64,000 bases of DNA from Halobaculum saliterrae (GTDB taxonomy: Archaea > Halobacteriota > Halobacteria > Halobacteriales > Haloferacaceae): assembly GCF_009831625.1 (NCBI RefSeq), contig NZ_WUUS01000008.1:124001-188000 (forward strand), given 5' to 3'. Position numbers and translations under genes: made by a program. Under the pieces are notes generated by a model. It worked only from the letters and a program-made list of their open reading frames with translations, was not told the origin of the DNA and did not search any database. Shown here one piece after another: positions 17,062-25,004 of this stretch. Position 1 is the stretch's first letter. Every line of letters starts with the position of its first letter.

Positions 17062-19779
17062 TCAGCACATGACGGAATCGTGATGGCTATCATCGGACCC
17101 GCAGCGGACTTCCACGACGTGGAGCGATCCAGAAACATATGAGTTCGGAGCTGGCTTCTTGATCGAGTACTCTTGTCGAATCGTACTACCTTCCCGCTCC
17201 CACAGCCACTCGGTCCACGAGTCGGTTTTCGCGAAGGTCTCCGTCGTGACCGTAAACTCGCGCTCGCTCGCGTACTCGTGATACTGAACCATCCGCGTCC
17301 GCTCGATTTCGGTCTTGTACCGGTAGTCCGTGTCGTAGTACGTGGAACCACTGTGGTCGTGCCCGGTGTACCAGACGTCGGTGTCGTATCTCCAGTTGGA
17401 ACACTCGCGTGAGAACCCGCCGTACGGACTCGGCTCGAGATCCCAGTTCGTACACGTCCTCGTGGTTCGCGTGTGTCGCTCGCGGTCGTGGTCGTGTCCA
17501 TCGCCGACGACCACGCGCTCGGTCCTGGTCTCGCCGGTGTAACTCCACCCCGGGCGCTGGAACTTGCTTGAGAGCCATCGGTACTTGTCTTCGTAATACG
17601 TCCGCTCCTCGGTCCGAACGTTCCGTTCCACGAGCTGCCAGTCGTCCCCTGCTCCGTCAGGATCCGACTGTCTGACCCGAGTGATCCGACGCGAACGTTT
17701 CTCGACGGTCGTGCCTATCGATACCCAATCGTCTCCGAGCATCGAGGGACGACCCTGGTCAACTCTAACGGTAACTGATTCTCCAGTAAAATCCGTTCCA
17801 GAATCGTGAACTGATTTTTTCTGCCAACCGATTCCATTCGGTTTCTCCTTCGAAACGACCTGATTTATCGTAGTCCCTGTAACTTTGTACCAGTACTCAG
17901 TATACGATTTTGGCTGGACCGTGACATCGACAGTCTTCAACGCCTCACCGCTCGAACCCTGTGTCGAGATCAGTCTGGCCTTGTACGTTCCAGGGTCGTC
18001 GTACGTGTGAGCAATTTCGACGTTTCGCAGTACCGAGGTCCCCGATCCGCGCGCAGTACTCCCGTCACCGAACGCGAGACGGTAGTTCTGGTTCGACCCG
18101 ACGATGAACTCGACCTGCTCACCGGGTTCAGTCTCTAGGCTGGTCTTCCGTGAGGAACTCTCTGACCCCCGCGCATAGAATAAGATATCGTCGTGCGTCT
18201 GCACAGAGTGGACGCGGCTCACCCATTTCTGTTCACTACGGTCGCCGTCCGCATCGACCGCCGTGAGCGAGACTTCTCTCGTAACCTTCCCGCCGTAGTC
18301 AGAGACGAACATGTGACGGATCTCCGTGTCGCGGGTACCGGAGAACCGACCGAGCGTATCGACGGTTACCGCTTGGTTCGTATCGTTTACTCGCCAAGTC
18401 GCGCGGACAATCTTTGATTCCTCGTGTGTGACTGTAGCTGAGAATTTGTAAGAACTGAGTTCTACGGTATCTGTTTCGCTTGTTTGCGAACTATCATCCG
18501 GCGTGTACTCTGAGGAGATCTCGGAAATATGTGGAACCGATTTGCCGGGTAAAGCTTCGATCGAATTCACCACACTCGTCTCCTTCACTGCGGTCACCGT
18601 GTTCCCTTCATCGTCCGTAACCGTCGCCGAGACCTCCACCGTCTCGCCCAGGGCGCCATCGATCCCGACGTAGTTCACGAACCGATCCGACTCTCGCTCT
18701 AACCGCGTCTGATCTGGGTCCCAACTGATCGTCAACTCTCCGCCGTCCGGGTCGTACGCCTCCAGCGTGTACTCCTGCGTACTCCCCGCCGACGCGGTAT
18801 CGGGGCCGTCGATCGAGACCACCGGGGGGCCCTCGTCGTACACCTCCACGGTCTTCGTCGCCGTCGCCCGCGCACCGTCGTCGTCGACGACGACGCCGCG
18901 CAGCGCGTACGTTCCTGTCCGTGTGAACGTGCGCTCAACGACCGCGCCAGTCGTGGAGCGATCGGGCCACAGTCGTCGAACGACGGTCCCGTCCGGGTCG
19001 TTCCCTCGAAGGACGAACGTCGCGTCGTGGCCGACGGCGACGCGATCCGGTCCCTCGATCCGGGCGGTCGGATCCTCGTTATTCGGATCGGCGGAGGCGT
19101 CCTCGGTGTCACTGCCCGGTGCCAACACGCGAACGGACTTCCGGAACGTCGCCGTCGCTCCGTCGTCGTCGGTGACGCGAACGCTGAACGAGAACGTCTC
19201 GCCCGCCGGAAGGTCGACGGTGCGCTCGATCTCGCGGGTCGATCGGCCGTCGGACCAAGCGTACGACGTGACCGATCCGTCGGGATCGTACACGTCCGCG
19301 GTGAACGTCGCTCGCTCGCCGCGGACGATACTGTCCGGTCCGTCGATACCGCCGGTCGGCGGTTGGTTCTGCTGTGCGGTCGCGGTCGAGTTCGTCGGGG
19401 ACTCGGACCCGTCAGGATCGCCGACGTCGACGTACAGCGTGTCGCTTCGGGCGACACCGTGATCGTCCGTTACCGTCAAGGTGACCTCGTATCGACCGAC
19501 CGTTGACGCGGTGAACGTCGTCGAGACCGCGGTCGGGTCGTCGGGTTCGATCTCCCGGCCGTCGGGGGTCCGGATCGACCACTCGTGGGCGACGAGTTCG
19601 CCGTCGGGGTCGACCGATCCGCCGCCGTCCAGCCACACTACGGTACCACGCTCGACGCGTTGATCGAGACCGGCGTCTGCCAGCGGCGGATCGTTCTCCG
19701 CCACCTCGTGTGCGGCGACCGACGCGGGGGCGGCCGCCACGACGAGGAGTGCCGCGACGGCCCAGGGAACGCATCTCAT
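17062..19779 (-). CDS. Secreted multi-PKD-domain protein with Trp/Tyr-rich C-terminal region
   Basis: 905 residues. A Sec signal peptide (MRCVPWAVAALLVVAAAPASVAA) is followed by four PKD-like beta-sandwich repeats in about residues 30-410, each with the DPDG turn and a YEVTLTVTDDHG-type edge strand. Then comes a further beta region containing another PKD-like unit (FGDGSTARG, HTYDDPGTYKARL). From about residue 630 the protein becomes unusually rich in W, Y, R, T and H with a Cys pair (CTNWDL, CSNWRYD) and is unlike anything I recognise. PKD modules mediate adhesion or protein contacts at the cell surface. The 3' two thirds of the gene has lower GC than the 5' third. Possible S-layer-associated or adhesin protein. 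Confidence 0.75.
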   Translation of the reverse strand: MRCVPWAVAALLVVAAAPASVAAHEVAENDPPLADAGLDQRVERGTVVWLDGGGSVDPDGELVAHEWSIRTPDGREIEPDDPTAVSTTFTASTVGRYEVTLTVTDDHGVARSDTLYVDVGDPDGSESPTNSTATAQQNQPPTGGIDGPDSIVRGERATFTADVYDPDGSVTSYAWSDGRSTREIERTVDLPAGETFSFSVRVTDDDGATATFRKSVRVLAPGSDTEDASADPNNEDPTARIEGPDRVAVGHDATFVLRGNDPDGTVVRRLWPDRSTTGAVVERTFTRTGTYALRGVVVDDDGARATATKTVEVYDEGPPVVSIDGPDTASAGSTQEYTLEAYDPDGGELTISWDPDQTRLERESDRFVNYVGIDGALGETVEVSATVTDDEGNTVTAVKETSVVNSIEALPGKSVPHISEISSEYTPDDSSQTSETDTVELSSYKFSATVTHEESKIVRATWRVNDTNQAVTVDTLGRFSGTRDTEIRHMFVSDYGGKVTREVSLTAVDADGDRSEQKWVSRVHSVQTHDDILFYARGSESSSRKTSLETEPGEQVEFIVGSNQNYRLAFGDGSTARGSGTSVLRNVEIAHTYDDPGTYKARLISTQGSSGEALKTVDVTVQPKSYTEYWYKVTGTTINQVVSKEKPNGIGWQKKSVHDSGTDFTGESVTVRVDQGRPSMLGDDWVSIGTTVEKRSRRITRVRQSDPDGAGDDWQLVERNVRTEERTYYEDKYRWLSSKFQRPGWSYTGETRTERVVVGDGHDHDRERHTRTTRTCTNWDLEPSPYGGFSRECSNWRYDTDVWYTGHDHSGSTYYDTDYRYKTEIERTRMVQYHEYASEREFTVTTETFAKTDSWTEWLWEREGSTIRQEYSIKKPAPNSYVSGSLHVVEVRCGSDDSHHDSVMC

Positions 19780-19807
19780 GTCCTGACCCGAGATGTATCG
19801 GAATCCG

Positions 19808-19817
19808 TTATAAGATT
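19808..19817 (-). promoter_or_regulatory. TATA box of the PKD-repeat gene
   Basis: On the minus strand CTTATAACGG lies about 30 bases before the ATG at 19779, the expected place for a haloarchaeal core promoter. A perfect inverted repeat follows just upstream at 19822-19839. Confidence 0.5.
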
Positions 19818-19821
19818 TTAG

Positions 19822-19839
19822 AATTTATTGGAATAAATT
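19822..19839. promoter_or_regulatory. 8-base-arm inverted repeat upstream of PKD-repeat gene
   Basis: AATTTATT-GG-AATAAATT is a perfect inverted repeat with a 2-base spacer. It begins 43 bases upstream of the ATG at 19779 and 5 bases beyond the TATA-like element. Its position just upstream of BRE/TATA is where archaeal activators bind. It could also be a bidirectional transcription stop between this gene and porA. Confidence 0.45.
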
Positions 19840-20097
19840 ACGGCCCAGGTGACGGAACTCTTCTCCCGGTGTCTCGCGACGGTCGAGCTCGATAGGGGGC
19901 GACCCCAGTCGATGTCGGCGGCGGCCAGCGAATCGAATCGACCGCGGCGGTCTCGAATCGACCGGACGGTCGGTCCTTCGTTGGCGCGATCGATCTCCGA
20001 AACCCTCACGATCGACCCTTTGCGAACCTATAGCAAGGCATTTGTCCCGGGCAGAACAATCTTCGGACACTGCCCATCGGAGGGCCTATCAGTACCT
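19840..20097 (+). other. Intergenic region upstream of porA
   Basis: 258 bases between the PKD-gene control region and porA. No credible gene was found: the porA frame is open through it, but the encoded residues resemble nothing. A possible core promoter element (AACCTATAG) lies at 20025-20033, implying a leader of roughly 40 bases before the porA ATG. Confidence 0.4.
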
Positions 20098-21990
20098 ATG
20101 TCAGACGACGAACTCATCTGGCGGATCGCTGGCGGGTCGGGCGACGGTATCGCCTCGACCAGTCAGAACTTCGCCAAGGCCCTGATGCGGTCGGGGCTAC
20201 ACGTATTCACGCATCGACACTACCCCTCGCGCATCCGGGGCGGCCACACCTACGTCGAGGTACGCGCCTCCGCAGACCCCGTCAAGTCACGGGGCGACGG
20301 CTACAACTTCCTGCTGGCGCTGGGCGACTCCTTCGCTCGCAACCCCCAGGAGGAGGCCTACTACGGGAACGAGGAGGCCAAACCGCTCGCGGAGAACCTC
20401 GACGAGCTCCGCGAGGGCGGCGTCATCGTCTACGACTCGGGCCTGCTCGACCCCTCGGAGGTCCCGAACTTCGACGAGCGCGTCGAGGAGAACGACTGGC
20501 ACGTGTACGACATCGACCTCCGCTCGCTCGCGCGCGAGCAGGGTCGGGAGGTCATGCGCAACACCGCGGGCGTCGGCGTCACCTGTGCCATCACGGGTAT
20601 CCCGCTGTCGGCGATCGAGGAGCTGATGCGCGACGCGATGCCCGAGAAGATCCTCGAGCCGAACCTCGAGATCCTCCAGACGGGATACGACATCGTCAAC
20701 GAGGAGTACGACGTGGACGCACCCGACATCTCCGTTCCGACGGGTGAACACGACGAGGAGCAGCTGCTCATGTCCGGCTCCGACGCCATCGCCTACGGCG
20801 CTATCGACGAGGGGTGCCGCTTCATCGCGGGCTACCCCATGACCCCGTGGACGGAGGTGTTCACCATCATGAGTCAGAACCTGCCCGAACTGGGCGGGAT
20901 CTCCGAGCAGGTCGAGGACGAGATCGCGGCGGCCGCGCTCGCCATCGGCGCCTCCCACATGGGCGTCAAGGCGATGTCCGGTTCCTCCGGCGGCGGGTTC
21001 GCCCTGATGGGCGAGCCGCTGGGCCTCGCGGAGATGACCGAGACGCCGCTGGTGCTCATCGAGGCGATGCGCGCCGGCCCCTCGACCGGGATGCCGACGA
21101 AGCCCGAGCAGGCCGACCTGGAGCACGTCCTGTACACGTCGCAGGGTGACTCCCAACGCGTCGTGCTCGCGCCCGGCACCGTCGCCGAGGCGTACGAGGC
21201 GTCGCGGCGGGCGTTCCAGCTCGCCTACGAGTACCAGATCCCGACGATGCTCCTCTACGATCAGAAGCTGTCGGGCGAGCTGACGAACGTCCCCGCCTCG
21301 CACTTCGACCGCGAGCCCAACGGCGACATCGGCATGACGCTCACCGAGGACGAGCTGGCCGACCAGCCGCACACGGGCGACGGCAAGTTCCACCGCTTCC
21401 AGCACGAGGGCGAGAACGGTGTCTCGCCGCGCTCTGTGCCCGGTCAGAAGGGCGGTCGCTTCCTCGCGACCGGCAACGAACACAACCCGGCCGGCCACAT
21501 CGACGAGGACCCCGACAACCGCGTCGCACAGATGAACCGTCGCCAGCGCAAGCTCGACGCCATCCGCGCGGACCTCGACGACGACGGCCTGCTCGTCGAA
21601 CACGGGCCCGAGAACGCGGAGTACGGCATCCTCACGTTCGGCTCCCAGCAGGGGACCGTCGAGGAGGCGGTCGACCGCCTCAACGAGGACGGCACGTCGG
21701 TCAAGGTGCTGACGGTCTCCGAGCTCGCACCGTACCCCGTCAAGGCGGTACGTACGTTCCTCGACTCGGTCGAGGAGGCGCTCGTCGTCGAGATGAACGC
21801 GTCCGCGCAGTTCCGCGGCCTGACGCAGAAGGAGCTCGGCACGCACGGGGAGAAGCTCTCCTCGCTGCTGAAGTACAACGGCAACCCCTTCGAGCCCGCG
21901 GAGATCGTCGAAGGGTTCTCCACGAAGATCGTCGACGACGGGGAGCTCCCCGGCAACGAGACGAAGTTCGTGCCCGCGGCAGGTGACTGA
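20098..21990 (+). CDS. porA: Pyruvate (2-oxoacid):ferredoxin oxidoreductase, alpha subunit
   Basis: 630 residues from the ATG at 20098. The N-terminal domain (RIAGGSGDGIASTSQNFAKAL, HYPSRIRGGHTYVEVR) is the fused gamma-type domain. The alpha domain follows (SGSDAIAYGAIDEGCRFIAGYPMTPWTE), with FALMGEPLGLAEMTETP and a C-terminal transketolase-like domain (LTFGSQQGTVEEAV). The enzyme oxidatively decarboxylates a 2-oxoacid to acyl-CoA and reduces ferredoxin. The subunit sizes (630 and 312) and the linked lrpA1 match the pyruvate enzyme PorAB of Halobacterium rather than KorAB, as far as I recall. Substrate identity is inferred. porB follows after 2 bases. Confidence 0.85.
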   Translation: MSDDELIWRIAGGSGDGIASTSQNFAKALMRSGLHVFTHRHYPSRIRGGHTYVEVRASADPVKSRGDGYNFLLALGDSFARNPQEEAYYGNEEAKPLAENLDELREGGVIVYDSGLLDPSEVPNFDERVEENDWHVYDIDLRSLAREQGREVMRNTAGVGVTCAITGIPLSAIEELMRDAMPEKILEPNLEILQTGYDIVNEEYDVDAPDISVPTGEHDEEQLLMSGSDAIAYGAIDEGCRFIAGYPMTPWTEVFTIMSQNLPELGGISEQVEDEIAAAALAIGASHMGVKAMSGSSGGGFALMGEPLGLAEMTETPLVLIEAMRAGPSTGMPTKPEQADLEHVLYTSQGDSQRVVLAPGTVAEAYEASRRAFQLAYEYQIPTMLLYDQKLSGELTNVPASHFDREPNGDIGMTLTEDELADQPHTGDGKFHRFQHEGENGVSPRSVPGQKGGRFLATGNEHNPAGHIDEDPDNRVAQMNRRQRKLDAIRADLDDDGLLVEHGPENAEYGILTFGSQQGTVEEAVDRLNEDGTSVKVLTVSELAPYPVKAVRTFLDSVEEALVVEMNASAQFRGLTQKELGTHGEKLSSLLKYNGNPFEPAEIVEGFSTKIVDDGELPGNETKFVPAAGD

Positions 21991-21992
21991 CA

Positions 21993-22931
21993 ATGAGCGC
22001 ATTCAGTGCAATCGGCGAGGAACGCGAGGTCGACCGCGACGAGTACACCCCCGAGATCGAACCGCAGCCGACGTGGTGTCCGGGCTGTGGCGACTTCGGC
22101 GTCCTGAAGTCCCTGAAGGGTGCGCTGCCCGAGGTCGGTCGCACGCCCGAGGAGACGCTGCTGGTCACCGGGATCGGCTGTTCGGGGAAGCTGAACAGCT
22201 ACCTCGACAGCTACGGGTTCCACACGATCCACGGCCGCTCGCTGCCGGTCGCCCGCGCGGCGAAGCTCGCCAACCCCGACGTCGAAGTGATCGCCGCCGG
22301 CGGCGACGGCGACGGCTACGGCATCGGCGGGAACCACTTCATGCACACCGCCCGGGAGAACCACGATATGACGTACATCGTGTTCAACAACGAGATCTTC
22401 GGGCTGACGAAGGGGCAGACCTCCCCGACGAGCCCGAAGGGGCACAAGTCGAAGACGCAGCCCCACGGGTCGGCGAAGACGCCGATCCGCCCGCTGTCGA
22501 TGTCGCTGACCTCGGGCGCGTCGTTCGTCGCCCGGACGGCCGCAGTCAACCCGAACCAGGCCCAGCGCATCCTGAAGGAGGCGATGGAGCACGACGGGTT
22601 CGCGCACATCGACTTCCTGACGCAGTGTCCGACCTGGAACAAGGACGCCAAGCAGTACGTCCCGTACACGGACATCAACGAGTCCGACGACTACGACTTC
22701 GATCCGACGAACCGCGCGGAGGCCCAGGAGCTGATGCGCGAGACCGAGGACAAGCTGTACGAGGGCGAGGTGCTCACCGGCGTGTACTACCGCGACGACG
22801 ACCGCCCCTCCTACCAGCAGGAGAAGCAGGAGATCGGCGAGATGCCCGACGAGCCGCTCGCGGAGCGGTACTTCGACGACGATTACGAGTGGGAGCGCTC
22901 GTACGACCGGTTCATCGACAAGCACAAGTGA
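21993..22931 (+). CDS. porB: Pyruvate (2-oxoacid):ferredoxin oxidoreductase, beta subunit
   Basis: 312 residues. TWCPGCGDFG near residue 27 supplies Cys residues of the iron-sulfur region. GIGCSGKLNSY and HGRSLPVARAAKLANP are conserved in beta subunits. The thiamine diphosphate motif is GDGDGYGIGGNH followed by the NNEIFGLTKGQ segment. The last 80 residues are acidic and complete the subunit. It pairs with porA, 2 bases upstream; both must be translated from one message. The downstream Lrp-type regulator gene starts 135 bases after the stop. Electrons go to the halobacterial [2Fe-2S] ferredoxin according to work on the family. Confidence 0.88.
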   Translation: MSAFSAIGEEREVDRDEYTPEIEPQPTWCPGCGDFGVLKSLKGALPEVGRTPEETLLVTGIGCSGKLNSYLDSYGFHTIHGRSLPVARAAKLANPDVEVIAAGGDGDGYGIGGNHFMHTARENHDMTYIVFNNEIFGLTKGQTSPTSPKGHKSKTQPHGSAKTPIRPLSMSLTSGASFVARTAAVNPNQAQRILKEAMEHDGFAHIDFLTQCPTWNKDAKQYVPYTDINESDDYDFDPTNRAEAQELMRETEDKLYEGEVLTGVYYRDDDRPSYQQEKQEIGEMPDEPLAERYFDDDYEWERSYDRFIDKHK

Positions 22932-23035
22932 GAAAGCGGCGGGGGTGAGCGGCCGAACCGCACGACTGCGGCACGGTCGTTCCGTTCACCCGACCGGGTT
23001 GTCGGCTACGCGACTCCCGTTTTCTCATTCGCAAG

Positions 23036-23043
23036 GTATTTTT
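23036..23043 (+). promoter_or_regulatory. TATA-like box of lrpA1
   Basis: GTATTTTT is centred about 27 bases before the ATG at 23067 and 21 before the one at 23061. The spacing favours leaderless initiation at 23067. Confidence 0.45.
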
Positions 23044-23066
23044 TCTGCGGCGCGAAATACATGGCA

Positions 23067-23495
23067 ATGAGTACCTCCTCGACGGCCGACCGCATCCTCG
23101 AAGCACTCGAGGAGGATGCGCAGGCATCATACTCCGAGATCGCCGACCGCGCCGGCGTCTCGAAGCCGACGGTGCGCAAGTACATCAACCAGCTCGAGGA
23201 CGAGGGCGTCATCGTCGGGTACTCCGCCGAGATCGACCCGAAGAAGCTCTCCGGGCAAACGATCGCGCTCGTCGGGATCGACGTGGACAGCGAGCGCTAC
23301 GTCGAGGCGACGCGTGCGTTGAAGGAGCTCGAGTCGGTCGTCTCGCTGTACACGTCCTCGGGCGACCACATGTTCATGGCGGAGGTCCGTGCGGCCGACG
23401 GCGAGGAGCTCGGCGACGTGATATCCGAGGAGATAGGCGGCGTCGAGGGCGTCACCGCGGCCCACCCGTCGGTGCTCCAGGAGCGGCTGAAGTAA
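23067..23495 (+). CDS. lrpA1: Lrp/AsnC family transcriptional regulator
   Basis: 142 residues from the ATG at 23067; the ATG at 23061 would add two residues. An N-terminal winged helix-turn-helix (ADRILEALEEDAQASYSEIADRAGVSKPTVRKYINQL, residues about 6-42) is followed by a RAM/ACT-like effector domain (ALVGIDVDSERYVEATRALKEL, SLYTSSGDHMFMAEV). It binds DNA as a dimer or higher oligomer and likely responds to an amino acid. It lies next to porAB on the same strand, an arrangement I recall from Halobacterium salinarum (LrpA1), where the regulator links amino acid supply to central metabolism. The name is by synteny. Confidence 0.82.
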   Translation: MSTSSTADRILEALEEDAQASYSEIADRAGVSKPTVRKYINQLEDEGVIVGYSAEIDPKKLSGQTIALVGIDVDSERYVEATRALKELESVVSLYTSSGDHMFMAEVRAADGEELGDVISEEIGGVEGVTAAHPSVLQERLK

Positions 23496-23607
23496 CTGGC
23501 GGACGGTCGGGGGGACGGTCCGGAACGAGGGGCCCGATCGCCGACCCGACGTCCCCGCTCCATTCGCGGGCCTTGACTCCCCGGCCGACCACGGCGGACC
23601 CGACGCC

Positions 23608-24840
23608 TCACCCGGACCCCGTTCGGAGACGGATCGAGACCCGCGTGCCGCCGTACTCGCTTTCCTCGACGGCTATCGACCCGCCGGAGCTCCGGACGAT
23701 CCACCGTGTGAGCCACAACCCCACGCCGCTGCTGTGGTCGAGTTGTGTCTCGGTCTCGGACGTGAGCACCTTCCGCTCGGTGGCCGGGAGCCCCGGTCCG
23801 TCGTCCACGACGCTCACGACGGCGTGGTTCCGTTCGGCGTCACGGTTCGTGGTGACCTCGACGACCGGAACGTCGGAGTCGTTGTGTTCGACCGCGTTAT
23901 CTAGGACGTTGTCGAGCGCGTGTGGCAACAGCTCGTGAGCCACGACGGGGAGCGAGTCCGGCACGTCGCTCCTGACGCGGGCGTCGCACGAGTCGGAGCG
24001 GAGCCGTTCCACCCGCTCGTGGAGCGTTTCGGCCACGTCGATCGTCGTCCGTTCCGCCGCATCCTCACCCCGGAGTCGTTCGATCTTCCGTGCCGTCTCG
24101 CTCAGTTCGACCATCCGCGAGAGCCGGTCGTCGATCACGCGGACGTGCTCCTCGCCGCCGGGACATTCCTCGGCCAGCATTTCCAAGTGTCCGCGAACGA
24201 CGTTCACGTCGTTGCGAACGTTGTGCCGGAGAACGCGGTTGAGAACGGCGAGTCGCTGTTCCCGTTGTTTCCGTTCGGAGACGTCGCTGGCGACGAACAC
24301 CGCGCCGCTGAACGACCCGTCCCCCGTTCGAATCGGAGCGCCCCAGACACGCACGTCGAGCACGCGTCCGTCCCTGTGCGTACACCGGACGGTGACGCCG
24401 TGGAACCGCTCGCCGTCCCGGAGCCGATCCAGCAACCCCTCGACGCGTTCGGACGACTGAGCGAGCAGCCGGTCGTAGGGCCGTCGGCGCGCCTCGGAGT
24501 CGCTCCACCCGAAGATCCGCTCGGCACCGTCGTTCCAGACCTGTACGTCGCCGTCGCGTCCGACGGTGAGGATCGCCACGGGAGCGGTCTCGATCACGGT
24601 CGTGAACCGGTCTAGGAGTCGACCCACCGCCGTACCGAGCACGTCGACCTGCGTCGCGGTGTCGACCCGTTCGTGCAGAACGGTGATCAGCTCCGAAAAG
24701 AGGTCGTCGGTCAGCTCCTCCCGATCGGTGGTCGCGTGGGAGTGATACGAACGCAGCAACGTCTCCCGCACCTCAGGGTGCCCCTCCTCGGAGAGGACGC
24801 GAAACAGGGTCCCGACGAGCTGCTCGGCGTGGTCCGACAT
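23608..24840 (-). CDS. PAS-domain sensor histidine kinase
   Basis: 410 residues from the ATG at 24840; an in-frame ATG at 24867 is an alternative. The helical N-terminal domain (about 1-95) resembles a globin-free input domain. A PAS domain follows at about 95-205 (PVAILTVGRDGDVQVWNDGAERIFGWSDSEA). The phosphoacceptor box is VLRHNVRNDVNVV, a common haloarchaeal variant of the H box. The HATPase_c domain has the N box (NVLDNAVEHN), VVDDGPGLP and SSGVGLWLTRWIV. No transmembrane segment is visible, so sensing is cytoplasmic. No response regulator gene is adjacent. Confidence 0.85.
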   Translation of the reverse strand: MSDHAEQLVGTLFRVLSEEGHPEVRETLLRSYHSHATTDREELTDDLFSELITVLHERVDTATQVDVLGTAVGRLLDRFTTVIETAPVAILTVGRDGDVQVWNDGAERIFGWSDSEARRRPYDRLLAQSSERVEGLLDRLRDGERFHGVTVRCTHRDGRVLDVRVWGAPIRTGDGSFSGAVFVASDVSERKQREQRLAVLNRVLRHNVRNDVNVVRGHLEMLAEECPGGEEHVRVIDDRLSRMVELSETARKIERLRGEDAAERTTIDVAETLHERVERLRSDSCDARVRSDVPDSLPVVAHELLPHALDNVLDNAVEHNDSDVPVVEVTTNRDAERNHAVVSVVDDGPGLPATERKVLTSETETQLDHSSGVGLWLTRWIVRSSGGSIAVEESEYGGTRVSIRLRTGSG

Positions 24841-25004
24841 TTTAGGCCGACCTAACTCGCTGCGCATGATAAGCCCTGCTCTTCTTCCACGCTAAGTATC
24901 AACTGGAGTACCGGCCTTCGGCCGGGTGGCCGGCGAGACCGGGTCGGCTTCAGTTCCGCCGCGCGGGGCGAAGGTTTTCGACGGCCGGCCACCCACAGAC
25001 GAGT

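Noticed and set aside
19849-20097. Upstream extension of the porA frame by 83 codons
   Set aside because: The residues do not resemble oxidoreductase N-termini; the ATG at 20098 begins the conserved RIAGGSGDG region almost at once.
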